NCBI GenBank assembly: GCA_034430155.1
Contig: DAOUET010000145.1
Location: forward strand, 11,078 to 75,077
DNA: 64,000 nt
DNA from: DAOUET01 sp034430155
GTDB taxonomy: Bacteria; Chloroflexota; Anaerolineae; Anaerolineales; UBA4823
Reading direction: 5' to 3'
The notes beneath the pieces are model-generated. The model had not been told where the DNA came from, searched no databases, and saw only the letters and a list, made by a program, of their open reading frames with translations. Positions 7,713 to 16,813 of this stretch are shown one piece after another (position 1 is the stretch's first letter; each line of letters begins with the position of its first letter). A program made the translations under genes and the position numbers.

Positions 7713-8759
7713 TCAACTCAACATATACGCCACCAACCACTGAGTGGTTGCCATCAGGGAATCCATATGGGTGCGTTCGTAATTATGGGAGGCATCCACA
7801 CCCGGACCGATTAAGGACACGGCTACATCGCCGCCTGCCCGCCAGAAAGCCTCTCCATCCGATCCGTAATAAGGATAAATATCGATTTTATGAGGGATTT
7901 CATATTCTTCAGCCAGTTCCAACAGCCGCTGGTTCAAGCCGTGATGGTAAGGTCCGCCCGAATCCTTCACACACAGCGTAGCATGGAATTCATCGGAAGT
8001 CTGCCCTTCGCTGACCGCCGCCATATCAACGGTCACCAATTCAACTACCTCCGGGGGGATACCAGCCGAAGCCCCATGGCCGACCTCTTCGTAATTACTA
8101 ATTTGCAGGTAAGTTGTCTGAGTAGGCTGCATTTGTGCAGTTTGTAAGGTTTTTACCGCTGCCATAATACAAGCTACACCGGCCTTGTCGTCCAGGTGGC
8201 GGGACCGCAGGAAACCATTGGCAGTTTCCACGCGCGGGTCAAAGGCCACAAAATCCCCCACGTTGACACCCAATACGCCCGTCTCGTGTAATGAAGTAGT
8301 GCGTGCGTCCAGGCGCACTTCCATATGATCATCATCCCGTTTGAGCTCGTTCACTTCTTTCCCATAGACATGAATGGAGGCTTTCGTCATCAAGATCGAT
8401 CCGCGCACGCTCCCCCCCTTCCTGGTAAAGATCGTACACCCCTCCCCTTCAACCGTATTCCATGCGAACCCCCCGATTTTGGTCAATTTCAAACGACCGT
8501 TAGACTTGATCTCTTTTACCATGGCGCCCAAGGTATCCGTGTGGGCCGTCAGGGCTCGAGGCGCCTCCGCTTTCAGCCCCCGCCACTTCACGACTAGCGC
8601 TCCTTTGCGTGTTTTGGAGATCTCTAGGATGGGGAAGGCTTTTAGATTTGCTTCAACCCAGGTGATGGCCTTATGTGTATATCCAGTCGGGCTGGGGATG
8701 CACAGAAGTTCAACCAACGAACTATGTAAGTAATCTTGGTCAATTGTAGGTAGAGGCAT
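7713..8759 (-). CDS. M42-family metallopeptidase
   Basis: 348 residues. The metal-binding pattern of the M20/M42 clan is visible: LTAHTDTLGAM (His ligand), SRHLDDKAGVA (bridging Asp), NYEEVGHGAS (catalytic and ligand Glu), VDMAAV, and a C-terminal His (GVDASHNYERTH). M42 enzymes are cytoplasmic, oligomeric aminopeptidases that trim short peptides; a subgroup is linked to N-acetylglutaminylglutamine amide metabolism, but no such genes are adjacent. The start is supported by GGAGGAACA before ATG. It is second in the leftward cluster after the thioesterase. Confidence 0.88.
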   Translation of the reverse strand: MPLPTIDQDYLHSSLVELLCIPSPTGYTHKAITWVEANLKAFPILEISKTRKGALVVKWRGLKAEAPRALTAHTDTLGAMVKEIKSNGRLKLTKIGGFAWNTVEGEGCTIFTRKGGSVRGSILMTKASIHVYGKEVNELKRDDDHMEVRLDARTTSLHETGVLGVNVGDFVAFDPRVETANGFLRSRHLDDKAGVACIMAAVKTLQTAQMQPTQTTYLQISNYEEVGHGASAGIPPEVVELVTVDMAAVSEGQTSDEFHATLCVKDSGGPYHHGLNQRLLELAEEYEIPHKIDIYPYYGSDGEAFWRAGGDVAVSLIGPGVDASHNYERTHMDSLMATTQWLVAYMLS

Positions 8760-8825
8760 TGTTCCTCCACAATATGGGATAGGATCACAACCCTTTCACA
8801 AGCCAGCACTTACCTGAAATCCAGA

Positions 8826-9254
8826 TCAGGATTCGGGAGCCAGTTTCTCGAATTCTGATATGATCTGCCGCCATTGATCGGGCACAAGAATTGTTTGACT
8901 GCTACGGTAATCGTAAGCCACCAGCACAGACGAACCACGCGCTAATTCGACCCCAGAATGAGCATCCTCCAGCAGGTAGTTCATCTCAAGGCTTTTGTTG
9001 CCTATCCTGGACACCCGCGCCCCCACACGCAGCTCCTGTCCGAAGTGAATGGGAGCCAGATATGTCACATGGACATCTGCCAGGATAATGCCGACATCCA
9101 TAAAAGAATCCCCATTCCATAGGCCCAACTGGTGGACATATTGGATGCGCGCCTGTTCCATGTAGGTCAGGTAACGCGCGTTGTTGACGTGTCCTTGTGG
9201 ATCCAGGTCACCGTAACGCACTTCGATTGGGTGGTAAAAGCGGAACCCAAGCAC
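8826..9254 (-). CDS. Hot-dog fold acyl-CoA thioesterase (4HBT family)
   Basis: 142 residues from the preferred start. The motif VRYGDLDPQGHVNNARYLTYMEQARIQY is the 4-hydroxybenzoyl-CoA thioesterase signature with the active-site Asp. These enzymes hydrolyse acyl-CoA thioesters; the natural substrate is unknown. The longest frame would begin at ATG 9281. A TATAAT element at 9261-9266 (minus strand) lies inside that extension and six bases before GTG 9254, so GTG is the likelier start, probably on a leaderless mRNA. Homologues also typically begin just before FRFYHPIEVRYGD. It heads the cluster with M42 peptidase, LLM oxidoreductase and pcm. Confidence 0.85.
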   Translation of the reverse strand: MLGFRFYHPIEVRYGDLDPQGHVNNARYLTYMEQARIQYVHQLGLWNGDSFMDVGIILADVHVTYLAPIHFGQELRVGARVSRIGNKSLEMNYLLEDAHSGVELARGSSVLVAYDYRSSQTILVPDQWRQIISEFEKLAPES

Positions 9255-9260
9255 AATATC

Positions 9261-9291
9261 ATTATAACCGCTCAAATGCATTTCCAGTCAA
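9261..9291 (-). promoter_or_regulatory. Promoter of the thioesterase cluster
   Basis: Read on the minus strand: TTGACT (9291-9286), a 19-base spacer and TATAAT (9266-9261). The -10 ends six bases before GTG 9254, which would place transcription and translation starts together. Confidence 0.6.
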
Positions 9292-9390
9292 ACCGACCGG
9301 TATCACATTGTGTCCGAAATCCGCTGATGCAAAGAATTACTCTGATCAAGCATTCAAATCCCTATTTTCTACCAGGCAGAATCCCTGCGG

Positions 9391-9396
9391 TATAAT
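9391..9396 (+). promoter_or_regulatory. -10 element of the anchored TPR gene
   Basis: TATAAT lies seven bases before ATG 9404 and overlaps the alternative ATG 9395. No good -35 is visible. The spacing predicts a leaderless transcript, back to back with the thioesterase promoter. Confidence 0.45.
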
Positions 9397-9403
9397 GGGG
9401 CGC

Positions 9404-10633
9404 ATGGAAAATGCAAACCTAGATGAAACCAGACCGACACCTGTCGGCGATGAAACCGATCCCACACAGCTGCACACTGGCGAGAGCCAGACCTCCAACC
9501 AGAATGATGTTCAATCTATGGCTGATTCCAGCGCGCCGGTAATCCAGACCCCCCCTAATCAGCCTCCCGACAATCCGCCTCCAACCGGTGAAGAAATTCA
9601 AGAGGCTAGCCGCTCCCATGCCTGGCGTTGGTTAATTCTGCTAGGCTTTTTAGCCCTGCTGGCAATCGCCGGAGCGAGCGCCTTTGGAGGCTACCGTTCT
9701 GGCATCTCTCAAAGAACCAGCCTGGAAGCCACCCAAGTCGCTCAGCAAGTTGACGAACAGTTCCAGCTAGGCGTGCAGGATTTGGCAGCCCAGCACTATG
9801 AAGTCGCTCGCCAGCGCTTTGAATATGTCATCCAGCTGGATCCCGATTATCCTGGCGTGACTGAGAAACTAGCCGATGTGTTGTTGGAGTTGAATACTAC
9901 CGCTACGCCCACCATAGCGCCGACAGCTACCCTCTCCCCTACTCCAGATTTGCGCGGCGCAGAGGAACTTTTCTCCCAATCTCAAATGCTTCTGGCTGAC
10001 CACAAATGGTCAGAGGCTATCGATACCCTGTTACAGCTGCGTAAAGATAATCCCGATTACCTGCCTGTAAAAGTGGATTCTATGTTGTATGTAGCCTTGC
10101 GCAATCGTGGCGTGGAAAAAATCTTGAACCAGGCCGACCTGGAGGGCGGCACTTACGATTTAGCTTTGGCTGAACGTTTTGGACCTCTTGACGTGGAAGC
10201 CCAGAATTATCGCACCTGGGCAGATTTATACGTCACCGGTGCCAGTTTTTGGGAATTAGACTGGAGTCAGGCGGCTTATTACTTTGACCAACTTCTCCTG
10301 GTTGCTCCCAATTTGCGCGACAGCTCTAATCTCACGGTGACGGAACGTTTCCGGATCGCCTCGATTAAATATGGAGATATTCTAGCCGAGGCCAAAGAAT
10401 GGTGCCTGGCTCAAGAGCAATACCAGGCTGCCCTGAATCTGGGCTCAGACCCTGCCGTCGAGCCCACGGCCTCCTGGATAACCAAGAAATGTGAAGACGC
10501 CAATAAACCAAAAGAAGAACCCACCCAGGCACCTGCCATTGAAGCTACCCCAACCCCAACTCTGGAAACTACGCCTGAGGTCACTCCTGAGGTTACTGCC
10601 ACTCAAGAGCCTTATCCACCACCCACTCCATGA
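9404..10633 (+). CDS. Membrane-anchored TPR-like protein
   Basis: 409 residues from ATG 9404. A 75-residue acidic, Pro-rich cytoplasmic part is followed by one membrane helix (WLILLGFLALLAIAGASAF) and an external part. That part has TPR-like helices (LGVQDLAAQHYEVARQRFEYVIQLDPDYPGV), a Thr/Pro linker (TPTIAPTATLSPTP), a second helical region and a Pro/Thr tail. No enzymatic motif is seen. ATG 9404 is preferred because the TATAAT at 9391 overlaps the earlier ATG. The stop codon overlaps the ATG of the broken CopD-like gene (ATGA), so the two were once translationally coupled. Function unknown. Confidence 0.75.
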   Translation: MENANLDETRPTPVGDETDPTQLHTGESQTSNQNDVQSMADSSAPVIQTPPNQPPDNPPPTGEEIQEASRSHAWRWLILLGFLALLAIAGASAFGGYRSGISQRTSLEATQVAQQVDEQFQLGVQDLAAQHYEVARQRFEYVIQLDPDYPGVTEKLADVLLELNTTATPTIAPTATLSPTPDLRGAEELFSQSQMLLADHKWSEAIDTLLQLRKDNPDYLPVKVDSMLYVALRNRGVEKILNQADLEGGTYDLALAERFGPLDVEAQNYRTWADLYVTGASFWELDWSQAAYYFDQLLLVAPNLRDSSNLTVTERFRIASIKYGDILAEAKEWCLAQEQYQAALNLGSDPAVEPTASWITKKCEDANKPKEEPTQAPAIEATPTPTLETTPEVTPEVTATQEPYPPPTP

Positions 10634-11151
10634 CCAATCCCTCGGAGGTTACCCCTTATTAGGCGCTTACCCTGGCTTTTTGGTTCCATATGCTCGCCAC
10701 TGTCATCTGGATTGGTGGTCTGTCTTTGCTGGTGCTTATTATCCTGCCAGCAGCTCAAAGCAATTTTAAATCCGGAGACTATGCCGAGCTTATCGGGAAA
10801 ACCCAAATCCGGCTCGATTCCGTTGGTTGGTTGAGTTTAATAGTGCTGGGGGGCACCGGTTTGATCCAGATGAGCGCAAGTCCCAATTACCAGGGCTTTC
10901 TGGCCATTTCCAACCGCTGGTCTGCTGCGATTCTCCTCAAACATTTGGTGTTTTTGGGGATGGTAGTTGTCAGCGCTTACCTGACCTGGGGGTAAATACC
11001 GGCCCAGCGTCGGGCGGCGTTACTGGAAGCCAAAGGCCAGGTTGCACCACAGGCCGAACGCCTTCACCATCGCGCCGTGTGGCTTTTGAGGCTTTATTTA
11101 CTTTTCGGCATACTGGTCCTGGGCTTGACCGCTATGGCGCGCGCCTCCTGA
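10630..11151 (+). pseudogene. CopD-like membrane protein gene with two in-frame stops
   Basis: One frame of 174 codons runs from ATG 10630 (overlapping the previous stop) to TGA 11149-11151. It is interrupted by TAG at codon 11 (10660-10662) and TAA at codon 122 (10993-10995). The protein pattern continues on both sides: FWFHMLATVIWIGGLSLL resembles the first helix of CopD-family proteins, and after the second stop come an amphipathic segment and a last helix (LLRLYLLFGILVLGLTAMA). Both stops are one C-to-T change from a Gln codon (CAG, CAA). A shorter product from ATG 10690 to 10995 (101 residues) is possible but would lack the last helix. Likely a recent pseudogene; readthrough or a sequencing error are alternatives. 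Confidence 0.75.
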
Positions 11152-11259
11152 AATACTCCCCCAATTTATTGCCTGCTTGATATAGTATCTTGAAATGTAA
11201 TCCAGAAGTGGGTGTTGTTCCTTACCTTTAGATCACACTTTGGGATTATTCTTATTCCT

Positions 11260-12783
11260 TCAAGAGCTGGGCCGCGGGCCAGTGTATAAACGGTAAGGTT
11301 CCTCCGGATAATAATGATAGATGGCACGCTGGGGGAAATCATCTGTCAGCTTTGCATCCCCCAGGGGACCTCGACTGTAAGCGAAGATAAAGGGAGAGTC
11401 CAGGCTGGGATCTTCTAACTCCAGTAATGCTCCGTAGCCCATCCACTTTTTTGAGTGTACAATGACTAAAGCCGGGGTCAACTTCTGGGCTTGAGGGCTG
11501 AGGAAAGGCGTCAAATCGGCGCGCTCTATACCGTATAGACCTTGCATCTTATCCAATCGAATTGGCGTATAGAACAATAAATTTGCAGAAACCAGCAAAG
11601 CCAGGAAAGCTGTCATTAGCAAAGGCCGGAGGCGCTTCCAACCCTGGTAGCTACGCCATCCTTCGTCCGGTCCGACCGGCCATCCTGCCAGAAAGGCGAT
11701 ACCAGCACCGCTCAATAAGGTCAGGCTGAAGAGCCCCTCAAAATAATAGCGCGGCCCGAATAACCACGATCCCACCCAATAGGCCATATAAAACAATACC
11801 AGGCAGGCAACCACGCTGCTGGTTAATAAAGCTTTCCAATTGCGGCGCAAGATCATCGCCACCAAACCAAACGGAAGAAAGATCCAAGAATAAGCCGCCC
11901 ACCCAAATAGATCCCGGAAGCCCACCCTAAGACTGAAGCGCGTATTGATATATGCCAGCCTGAGATTATGTCCCTGTTCTGTAACGCCATATCCGCGACC
12001 GAAGCCGATCTTATCATAAGGCCACCACAGCAAATAGGGGTTGAGTAAGGCATCTCCAGTGACAGCATATTGCCACAAGAAATATAAAGATCCTAAAGCG
12101 AACACAATGAGACCCACTGCCAGCACATGGCGGCGGATCTGCCAGTTTCCCCTCACCAGTAAATACACGCTATGCAATCCAAATGGCAGCGCCACTGCCA
12201 CAGCAGTCCCTGGCCGGGTGAGCGCCAGCAATCCGAGCGCGCCAGCTGCCGTCAAGGTTGGCAATTTCTGAGGAGGCAAGCGTCTGTCTCCAAACGAATC
12301 CAGCCATGCCAGGACAAACCCTATGGTCAGCACTAACCCAAAGGTATGGGAGAGCAGCGACCCAGAATTCATTAGGAAGAAAGGGGAACTCACGGTGAGC
12401 CCGGCTGCCAATAAACCTACCGTCTCGCCCAGGATCTTTTTGCCGAGCACATAGGTTAGCCAGATCCCCAACCCGGCTAATAAGGGATTGACGAGCGATC
12501 GCGCCCCCACACGCACCCCGATCCCCAGCAACACCGGCCATCCGGGCGGGTATTTCCCAAACCTAACCCCGTTATAGTCTATTACAAAAGGCACCAGGAA
12601 GCTGGGCGAATCTGGCGGCGAAGGCATGGTCAGGTGCCCTTCGGCGATCAAATCTGCCTGCCATACGTATGCAAATTCATCTTCGATGTGCGGGATGCCC
12701 TCAAAAACCCGAACTGTTACCAGATAGGTTGCCAAGACTGCCAGCAAGCTCAGCATCAAGGCAAGACGATCGGCTCTGGACAT
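11260..12783 (-). CDS. GT39-like membrane glycosyltransferase
   Basis: About 507 residues with ten or more hydrophobic helices. The N-terminal loop with acidic residues after the first helix (FEGIPHIEDEFAYVWQADLIAEGHLTM) is typical of polyprenyl-phosphate-sugar-dependent transferases of the PMT/ArnT/GT39-like type. These add sugars to proteins or lipids on the outer face of the membrane; the acceptor is unknown. The frame extends to a TTG at 12822 that overlaps the upstream phosphatase gene. ATG 12783 is preferred because it starts just before the first helix, but its ribosome binding site is not clear. It is the last gene of the rimO-HAL2-like cluster. Confidence 0.75.
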   Translation of the reverse strand: MSRADRLALMLSLLAVLATYLVTVRVFEGIPHIEDEFAYVWQADLIAEGHLTMPSPPDSPSFLVPFVIDYNGVRFGKYPPGWPVLLGIGVRVGARSLVNPLLAGLGIWLTYVLGKKILGETVGLLAAGLTVSSPFFLMNSGSLLSHTFGLVLTIGFVLAWLDSFGDRRLPPQKLPTLTAAGALGLLALTRPGTAVAVALPFGLHSVYLLVRGNWQIRRHVLAVGLIVFALGSLYFLWQYAVTGDALLNPYLLWWPYDKIGFGRGYGVTEQGHNLRLAYINTRFSLRVGFRDLFGWAAYSWIFLPFGLVAMILRRNWKALLTSSVVACLVLFYMAYWVGSWLFGPRYYFEGLFSLTLLSGAGIAFLAGWPVGPDEGWRSYQGWKRLRPLLMTAFLALLVSANLLFYTPIRLDKMQGLYGIERADLTPFLSPQAQKLTPALVIVHSKKWMGYGALLELEDPSLDSPFIFAYSRGPLGDAKLTDDFPQRAIYHYYPEEPYRLYTGPRPSS

Positions 12784-12811
12784 ATGGATGTGGAAAGTTC
12801 TTGAGGAAAAG

Positions 12812-13831
12812 TTAAGCGCCAATGCTTTCTAGTGCTCGTAAAACAGCTGCGTGCAGGTGGTCGTTTGAAGCACAAACACCACGATTGCGAGCCAGAGTGC
12901 GTCCAGCCGAAAAGTCCAGGGGGTTACCATCCAGGTCGCTAACCTGCCCGCCAGCTTCTTCAACCAGCAATGAGCCAGCCGCTTGATCCCAAATTTTTTC
13001 CCGGTAGTTGGGTTGCTCCAGTGAAAGCAGTCGCAGGTACAATTCGCTCGCTCCCGCCGCCAACAAGGAGTATTTGGCCTGGCTATCCATCCTAACCGGC
13101 TCTGCTTGGATATCCAGCTCTCTGGCGAGGGCCTCCATCTCTCCAACGTTTGTATGGCCAGACTCAAAGGAACGCAACAGACGCGCCTGGCTTGGATCGT
13201 CCAAATCTGAGACATGCAGCGGGATATAGGTGGTGCTATCCCCCTGCAGCGGAGTTGTCCAGGTACCCTCACCACGCACAGCAAAAACCAGCGAACCAGA
13301 TCCATCAAAATCAGATTGGTAACCTGCGACTAGGTTTGGACAGCCGAGCACACCAACCTGGACCTTTGCGTCCACCACTAATGCCAGCGCCACGGCGTAT
13401 TGGTTGCCTCGTAAAAAACCCTTGGTACCATCGATTGGATCTAACGTCCAAAATCGCTTTCCAGGAGCGCCGTTACCCCTGTCGATCCACGAACATACCT
13501 TTGCAGGTTCGACATCAGGGGTAAAGGTTGTGACAAATTTGACAACGCCTTCCAGGGTAGCCCTTTCTTCGGGTTGCTGCAAGGCACTGGAATCCTCTTC
13601 GCCCACCAGTGAGTCATCGGGAAAGGCTTTATTCAGCAGGTAGCCTGTAAGCGCCTGAGAAGCAAAATCTGCAATGGTGACTGGCGAACGATCAGCCTTG
13701 GTAAGCGCTTGCGAGACCATTTCCGATTGTACGATTTTCACCAATAGGGCAGCCTGGCGGACTGCTTCCAGGGCGAAGCGTACTTCAGCAGTATTGAGAC
13801 TATCTGGATAGTGTCTTTCGTTTATAATCAT
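12812..13831 (-). CDS. HAL2-like 3'(2'),5'-bisphosphate nucleotidase
   Basis: 339 residues of the inositol-monophosphatase-like, lithium-sensitive phosphatase fold. Metal-binding motifs are GEED (about residue 77), LDPIDGTKGFLRGNQYAVAL and WDQAAGSLLVEEAGG. The long DPIDGTKGFLRG stretch is closest to yeast Hal2 and plant SAL1, which remove the 3'-phosphate from PAP left by sulfate activation. The substrate is thus probably PAP, but inositol phosphates cannot be excluded. The ATG lies three bases after the rimO stop, so co-translation is likely. Confidence 0.88.
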   Translation of the reverse strand: MIINERHYPDSLNTAEVRFALEAVRQAALLVKIVQSEMVSQALTKADRSPVTIADFASQALTGYLLNKAFPDDSLVGEEDSSALQQPEERATLEGVVKFVTTFTPDVEPAKVCSWIDRGNGAPGKRFWTLDPIDGTKGFLRGNQYAVALALVVDAKVQVGVLGCPNLVAGYQSDFDGSGSLVFAVRGEGTWTTPLQGDSTTYIPLHVSDLDDPSQARLLRSFESGHTNVGEMEALARELDIQAEPVRMDSQAKYSLLAAGASELYLRLLSLEQPNYREKIWDQAAGSLLVEEAGGQVSDLDGNPLDFSAGRTLARNRGVCASNDHLHAAVLRALESIGA

Positions 13832-13834
13832 GGC

Positions 13835-15208
13835 TTAAATCAACTGGCTTATCTGATCGAAACCGATCACCGTAGGGCTTGTCTCCACCACCCCGCTCAA
13901 ATCATAAGCCATCGCTCCATTTATTCTTACTGGTACCATCTGTCCCGGCTGGATATCTCCCTCGACGACGACCAACCCGTCGATCTCCGGTGCATCGCGG
14001 TAGGTCCGGCCCACAGACAATCCATCTCCTTGTCCTTCGATCAGCACATCCATGGTCTTACCTACAAAACCCTGATTCTTCTCCAATGAAATGTTTTGCT
14101 GCAATTCCATCAAGTGCTCCCAGCGTTCTTCTTTTACCTTCGGAGGGATAGGGTCACCCAAAGGTTCGCTGCTCGTACCCGGTTCGAAAGAGAATTGGAA
14201 GGCGCCCACCCGGTCAAAGCGAATCTCTTCAAGAAAATCAAGCAAAGTCTGAAATTCATCTTCGGTTTCTCCCGGATAGCCGACGATAAAAGTGCTGCGT
14301 AGCGAAAGTTCAGGCATTGCCATACGCATCTTTTCCAGGGTTCGGTATACCCACGCCATATTAGCCGGACGGCCCATCCTTCGTAGCATCGCAGGATGGG
14401 CATGCTGCAGGGGCATATCCAGGTAAGCTACGATCTGCGGGTGCTTTGCCATTGTCTCAATCAACCGGTCGGTCACATAGCCCGGGAAAGCATACATCAG
14501 CCGGATCCATTCTATCTGGGGGACCGCCGAAACCAGCCTATCCAGGAGCTTTGCCAGGCCATTTTTCAGTCCTAAGTCATGCCCGTAATCGGTGGTATCC
14601 TGGGCGATTAATATTAACTCATGCACACCCATATCCTGCAATACCCGGGCCTCCTCTAGGATCATCTCTATCGGTCGGCTGACAGCTGTTCCTTTGATCA
14701 AGGGAATGGCACAAAACGCGCACGGTCTCCGGCAGCCATCCGCGATCTTGATATAGGCACTGGCCCCCTGTACAGCTACCCGCCGCGCGCCGGCCTCATC
14801 CCTTCCCACCGTGGCGGTATCCGGCAAATGGTAAAGCATCTCGGGGTGTTTCCCACCACGCAACTTTTGAACCACCTGCACGATATCCATCCAGCGACGA
14901 GTGCCCAAGATTCCATCTATCCCTGGCACCTGGCGCACGACCTGCTTGCCATATCGCTGGGTCAGGCATCCAGCCGCGATCAATACTTGCCCATCCCGCT
15001 TCTGAGCCGCCAGCTCTGCGAGCACATGCAAGGACTCTTCTTTAGCTGGCCCGATAAACCCGCAGGTATTGACAATCAACACCTGGGCTCCAGTCGGGTT
15101 TTCAGCAGGCCGGTAGCCTGATTTCTCCAGGAGTTGCGCCATCGATTCAGAATCCACCGTGTTTTTTGAACACCCTAATGATTTAAGATGAAATGTTTTC
15201 GACTCCAT
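13835..15208 (-). CDS. rimO: Ribosomal protein S12 methylthiotransferase RimO
   Basis: 457 residues. RimO is a radical-SAM enzyme that methylthiolates an aspartate of ribosomal protein S12. The N-terminal UPF0004 domain has three cluster cysteines (SLGCSKN, VNTCGFI, AAGCLTQ). The radical-SAM motif is CRRPCAFC (CxxxCxxC), and a TRAM domain forms the C-terminus (VGKTMDVLIEG onward). SLGCSKNTVDSE and the short linker separate it from MiaB. It is the first gene of the leftward rimO-HAL2-like-GT39 cluster, 124 bases after the RodZ-like gene. Confidence 0.95.
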   Translation of the reverse strand: MESKTFHLKSLGCSKNTVDSESMAQLLEKSGYRPAENPTGAQVLIVNTCGFIGPAKEESLHVLAELAAQKRDGQVLIAAGCLTQRYGKQVVRQVPGIDGILGTRRWMDIVQVVQKLRGGKHPEMLYHLPDTATVGRDEAGARRVAVQGASAYIKIADGCRRPCAFCAIPLIKGTAVSRPIEMILEEARVLQDMGVHELILIAQDTTDYGHDLGLKNGLAKLLDRLVSAVPQIEWIRLMYAFPGYVTDRLIETMAKHPQIVAYLDMPLQHAHPAMLRRMGRPANMAWVYRTLEKMRMAMPELSLRSTFIVGYPGETEDEFQTLLDFLEEIRFDRVGAFQFSFEPGTSSEPLGDPIPPKVKEERWEHLMELQQNISLEKNQGFVGKTMDVLIEGQGDGLSVGRTYRDAPEIDGLVVVEGDIQPGQMVPVRINGAMAYDLSGVVETSPTVIGFDQISQLI

Positions 15209-15332
15209 AACCTGGTTACCAATTATCTAATCGTTAAATGAATTTAATCCATATCCTCAAGCATGACCTCTCTAATAATGGTTCGAAAATCAAGCCATGC
15301 CATTTCTTGAACACATGCTATTACCATCTCTC

Positions 15333-16637
15333 TCAAGGTACCGATGTGGCTTGAGGAGTTTCTGTTTGGGTTTGTGTTAGGTTGTTTTCCGGCGTGGCTG
15401 TAAATGTGGGGGTGGCCGTGATCGTTGGCGTCGGTAGCAACTCACCCTGTGGCGTAAACACCCGATCCACCACTTCACCAAATATGCCCATTGGTCCTAA
15501 ATCGTTCTGATTAAAAATCAATTGTAAAGCTGCTCCATTTCCAGTAAGGATTTCAACTTCATCCTCGCCAGCAAACGAATAGGCGCTGCCAGGTATCACC
15601 CGGCCTTCCAATTCCACCTTGCCATCGACGGTCACGCGCAACCAGCTCCTTTGCCGCACCACCAAGGAGACTTGCACCGGACCACTACCAGCAGGAGTTG
15701 GCGGAATCTCTTCTATCACCGCCGTCTCAACTACTCCAAGGGTATCCACTCCCGCTTCCACTGTTGGGGGGGGCGCTCCAACGGATTTGGTTTCACTGGC
15801 AGCGCTAACTGTAGGCGAGGCAATCGCTTCGGAGGTAGCTGTAAGAGCCATATCTTCAGTAGGCATTAAGGCATCTGCGATCGAAGGCACAGTAACCGCA
15901 GCCTGCTCGCCGCTGCCTAAAGAGCTGATGCGTATGGCACCCCAAATTATAAAAGCTCCCAGAAACAAGACCAAAATACCCACCAACAAGAAATCACCGG
16001 AGAATACCCGCCAGAGGGGGGCCGGCACGCCTCGGGACCGTTTTTTATTCAATGGGCGCGGCCTAGTCGCCTGTTTTGCGACCAAACGAGCCTGCAATCC
16101 ATCAGCAAAACGCAATAAGAGTGGTTCCGGATTCAGCCCTAAGAATACAGCGTAGTTTGACAGCATCCCTCGTCCTTGCACTGGAGAGGGGAGGTCGTCA
16201 AGGTTTCCCGATTCTAAGGCCTCCAAGTAATGGAGACGTAAGTGCGTGTGACGCTCGACCTCTTCCAAATGAAGACCCAACAGTTCTCTCTGATGCTGTA
16301 ATTTACCTCCGATCTCCTTGAAAATCACCCATTCTTCACCTGGAGCAATCTCCTTTTCCTCAACCGTGGGTGTGAGGATTTCTGCTTGTATATCAGGTGT
16401 GTGGCTAACCTCGCCATCCATTGAATCCACCAATGCCTCCGGATCCAGACCGAGGAAGCTGGCATATACTCTGAGAAAGCCGCGCGCCTGCACTATGGAG
16501 GGCAGCCGTTCAAAGTCCCCAGCTTCCATTGCTTCCAAATAGTGCAGGCGTACGCGGGTCCCTTGAGCAACTTGCTCCAGGGAAAATCCGTTTTCCATAC
16601 GCCTCTGGCGGAGTTTTTCGCCAATAGAATCGATCAA
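15333..16637 (-). CDS. RodZ-like protein with two HTH domains
   Basis: 434 residues. Two Cro/CI-type helix-turn-helix domains of the RodZ N-terminal type occur in tandem (about 5-67, IGEKLRQRRMENGFSLEQVA; and 107-170, IGGKLQHQRELLGLHLEEVE). They are followed by a basic linker, one membrane helix (about 216-234), a Thr/Ala/Ser-rich stretch, a DUF4115-type beta domain (about 320-395) and a Thr/Pro tail. RodZ links the MreB cytoskeleton to the membrane and helps set cell shape; usual RodZ has a single HTH. TTG 16637 is chosen: GGTGAG precedes it, and the first ATG would remove half of HTH1. No mreB is in the window, so the role is inferred. Confidence 0.8.
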   Translation of the reverse strand: MIDSIGEKLRQRRMENGFSLEQVAQGTRVRLHYLEAMEAGDFERLPSIVQARGFLRVYASFLGLDPEALVDSMDGEVSHTPDIQAEILTPTVEEKEIAPGEEWVIFKEIGGKLQHQRELLGLHLEEVERHTHLRLHYLEALESGNLDDLPSPVQGRGMLSNYAVFLGLNPEPLLLRFADGLQARLVAKQATRPRPLNKKRSRGVPAPLWRVFSGDFLLVGILVLFLGAFIIWGAIRISSLGSGEQAAVTVPSIADALMPTEDMALTATSEAIASPTVSAASETKSVGAPPPTVEAGVDTLGVVETAVIEEIPPTPAGSGPVQVSLVVRQRSWLRVTVDGKVELEGRVIPGSAYSFAGEDEVEILTGNGAALQLIFNQNDLGPMGIFGEVVDRVFTPQGELLPTPTITATPTFTATPENNLTQTQTETPQATSVP

Positions 16638-16712
16638 ATCAATCTCACCGGGTTGCTGCTAATTCAGCCTTTTTCCAAGGAAAGACTTTTCTATTATACA
16701 GCAGACACAAAA

Positions 16713-16750
16713 CACCGATCCTAAAGCATAGTGCTATAGAGGGATCGGTG
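16713..16750 (-). terminator. Terminator after rplI
   Basis: A perfect 9-bp stem CACCGATCC / GGATCGGTG (16713-16721, 16742-16750) has a smaller hairpin (AGCA-TAG-TGCT) in its loop. On the minus strand it is followed by TTTTGTG. It lies 63 bases past the rplI stop. Confidence 0.7.
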
Positions 16751-16813
16751 ACGTAAATATTCGATTTTTCAGGAATTCCAGCTGGGAGATATTTCCTGCC
16801 AGGTGAAAAGAGA

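Noticed and set aside
15281..15300. GGTTCGAAAATC resembling a tRNA T-loop
   Set aside because: No acceptor stem, anticodon arm or CCA context can be folded around it; no tRNA gene was found anywhere in the window.
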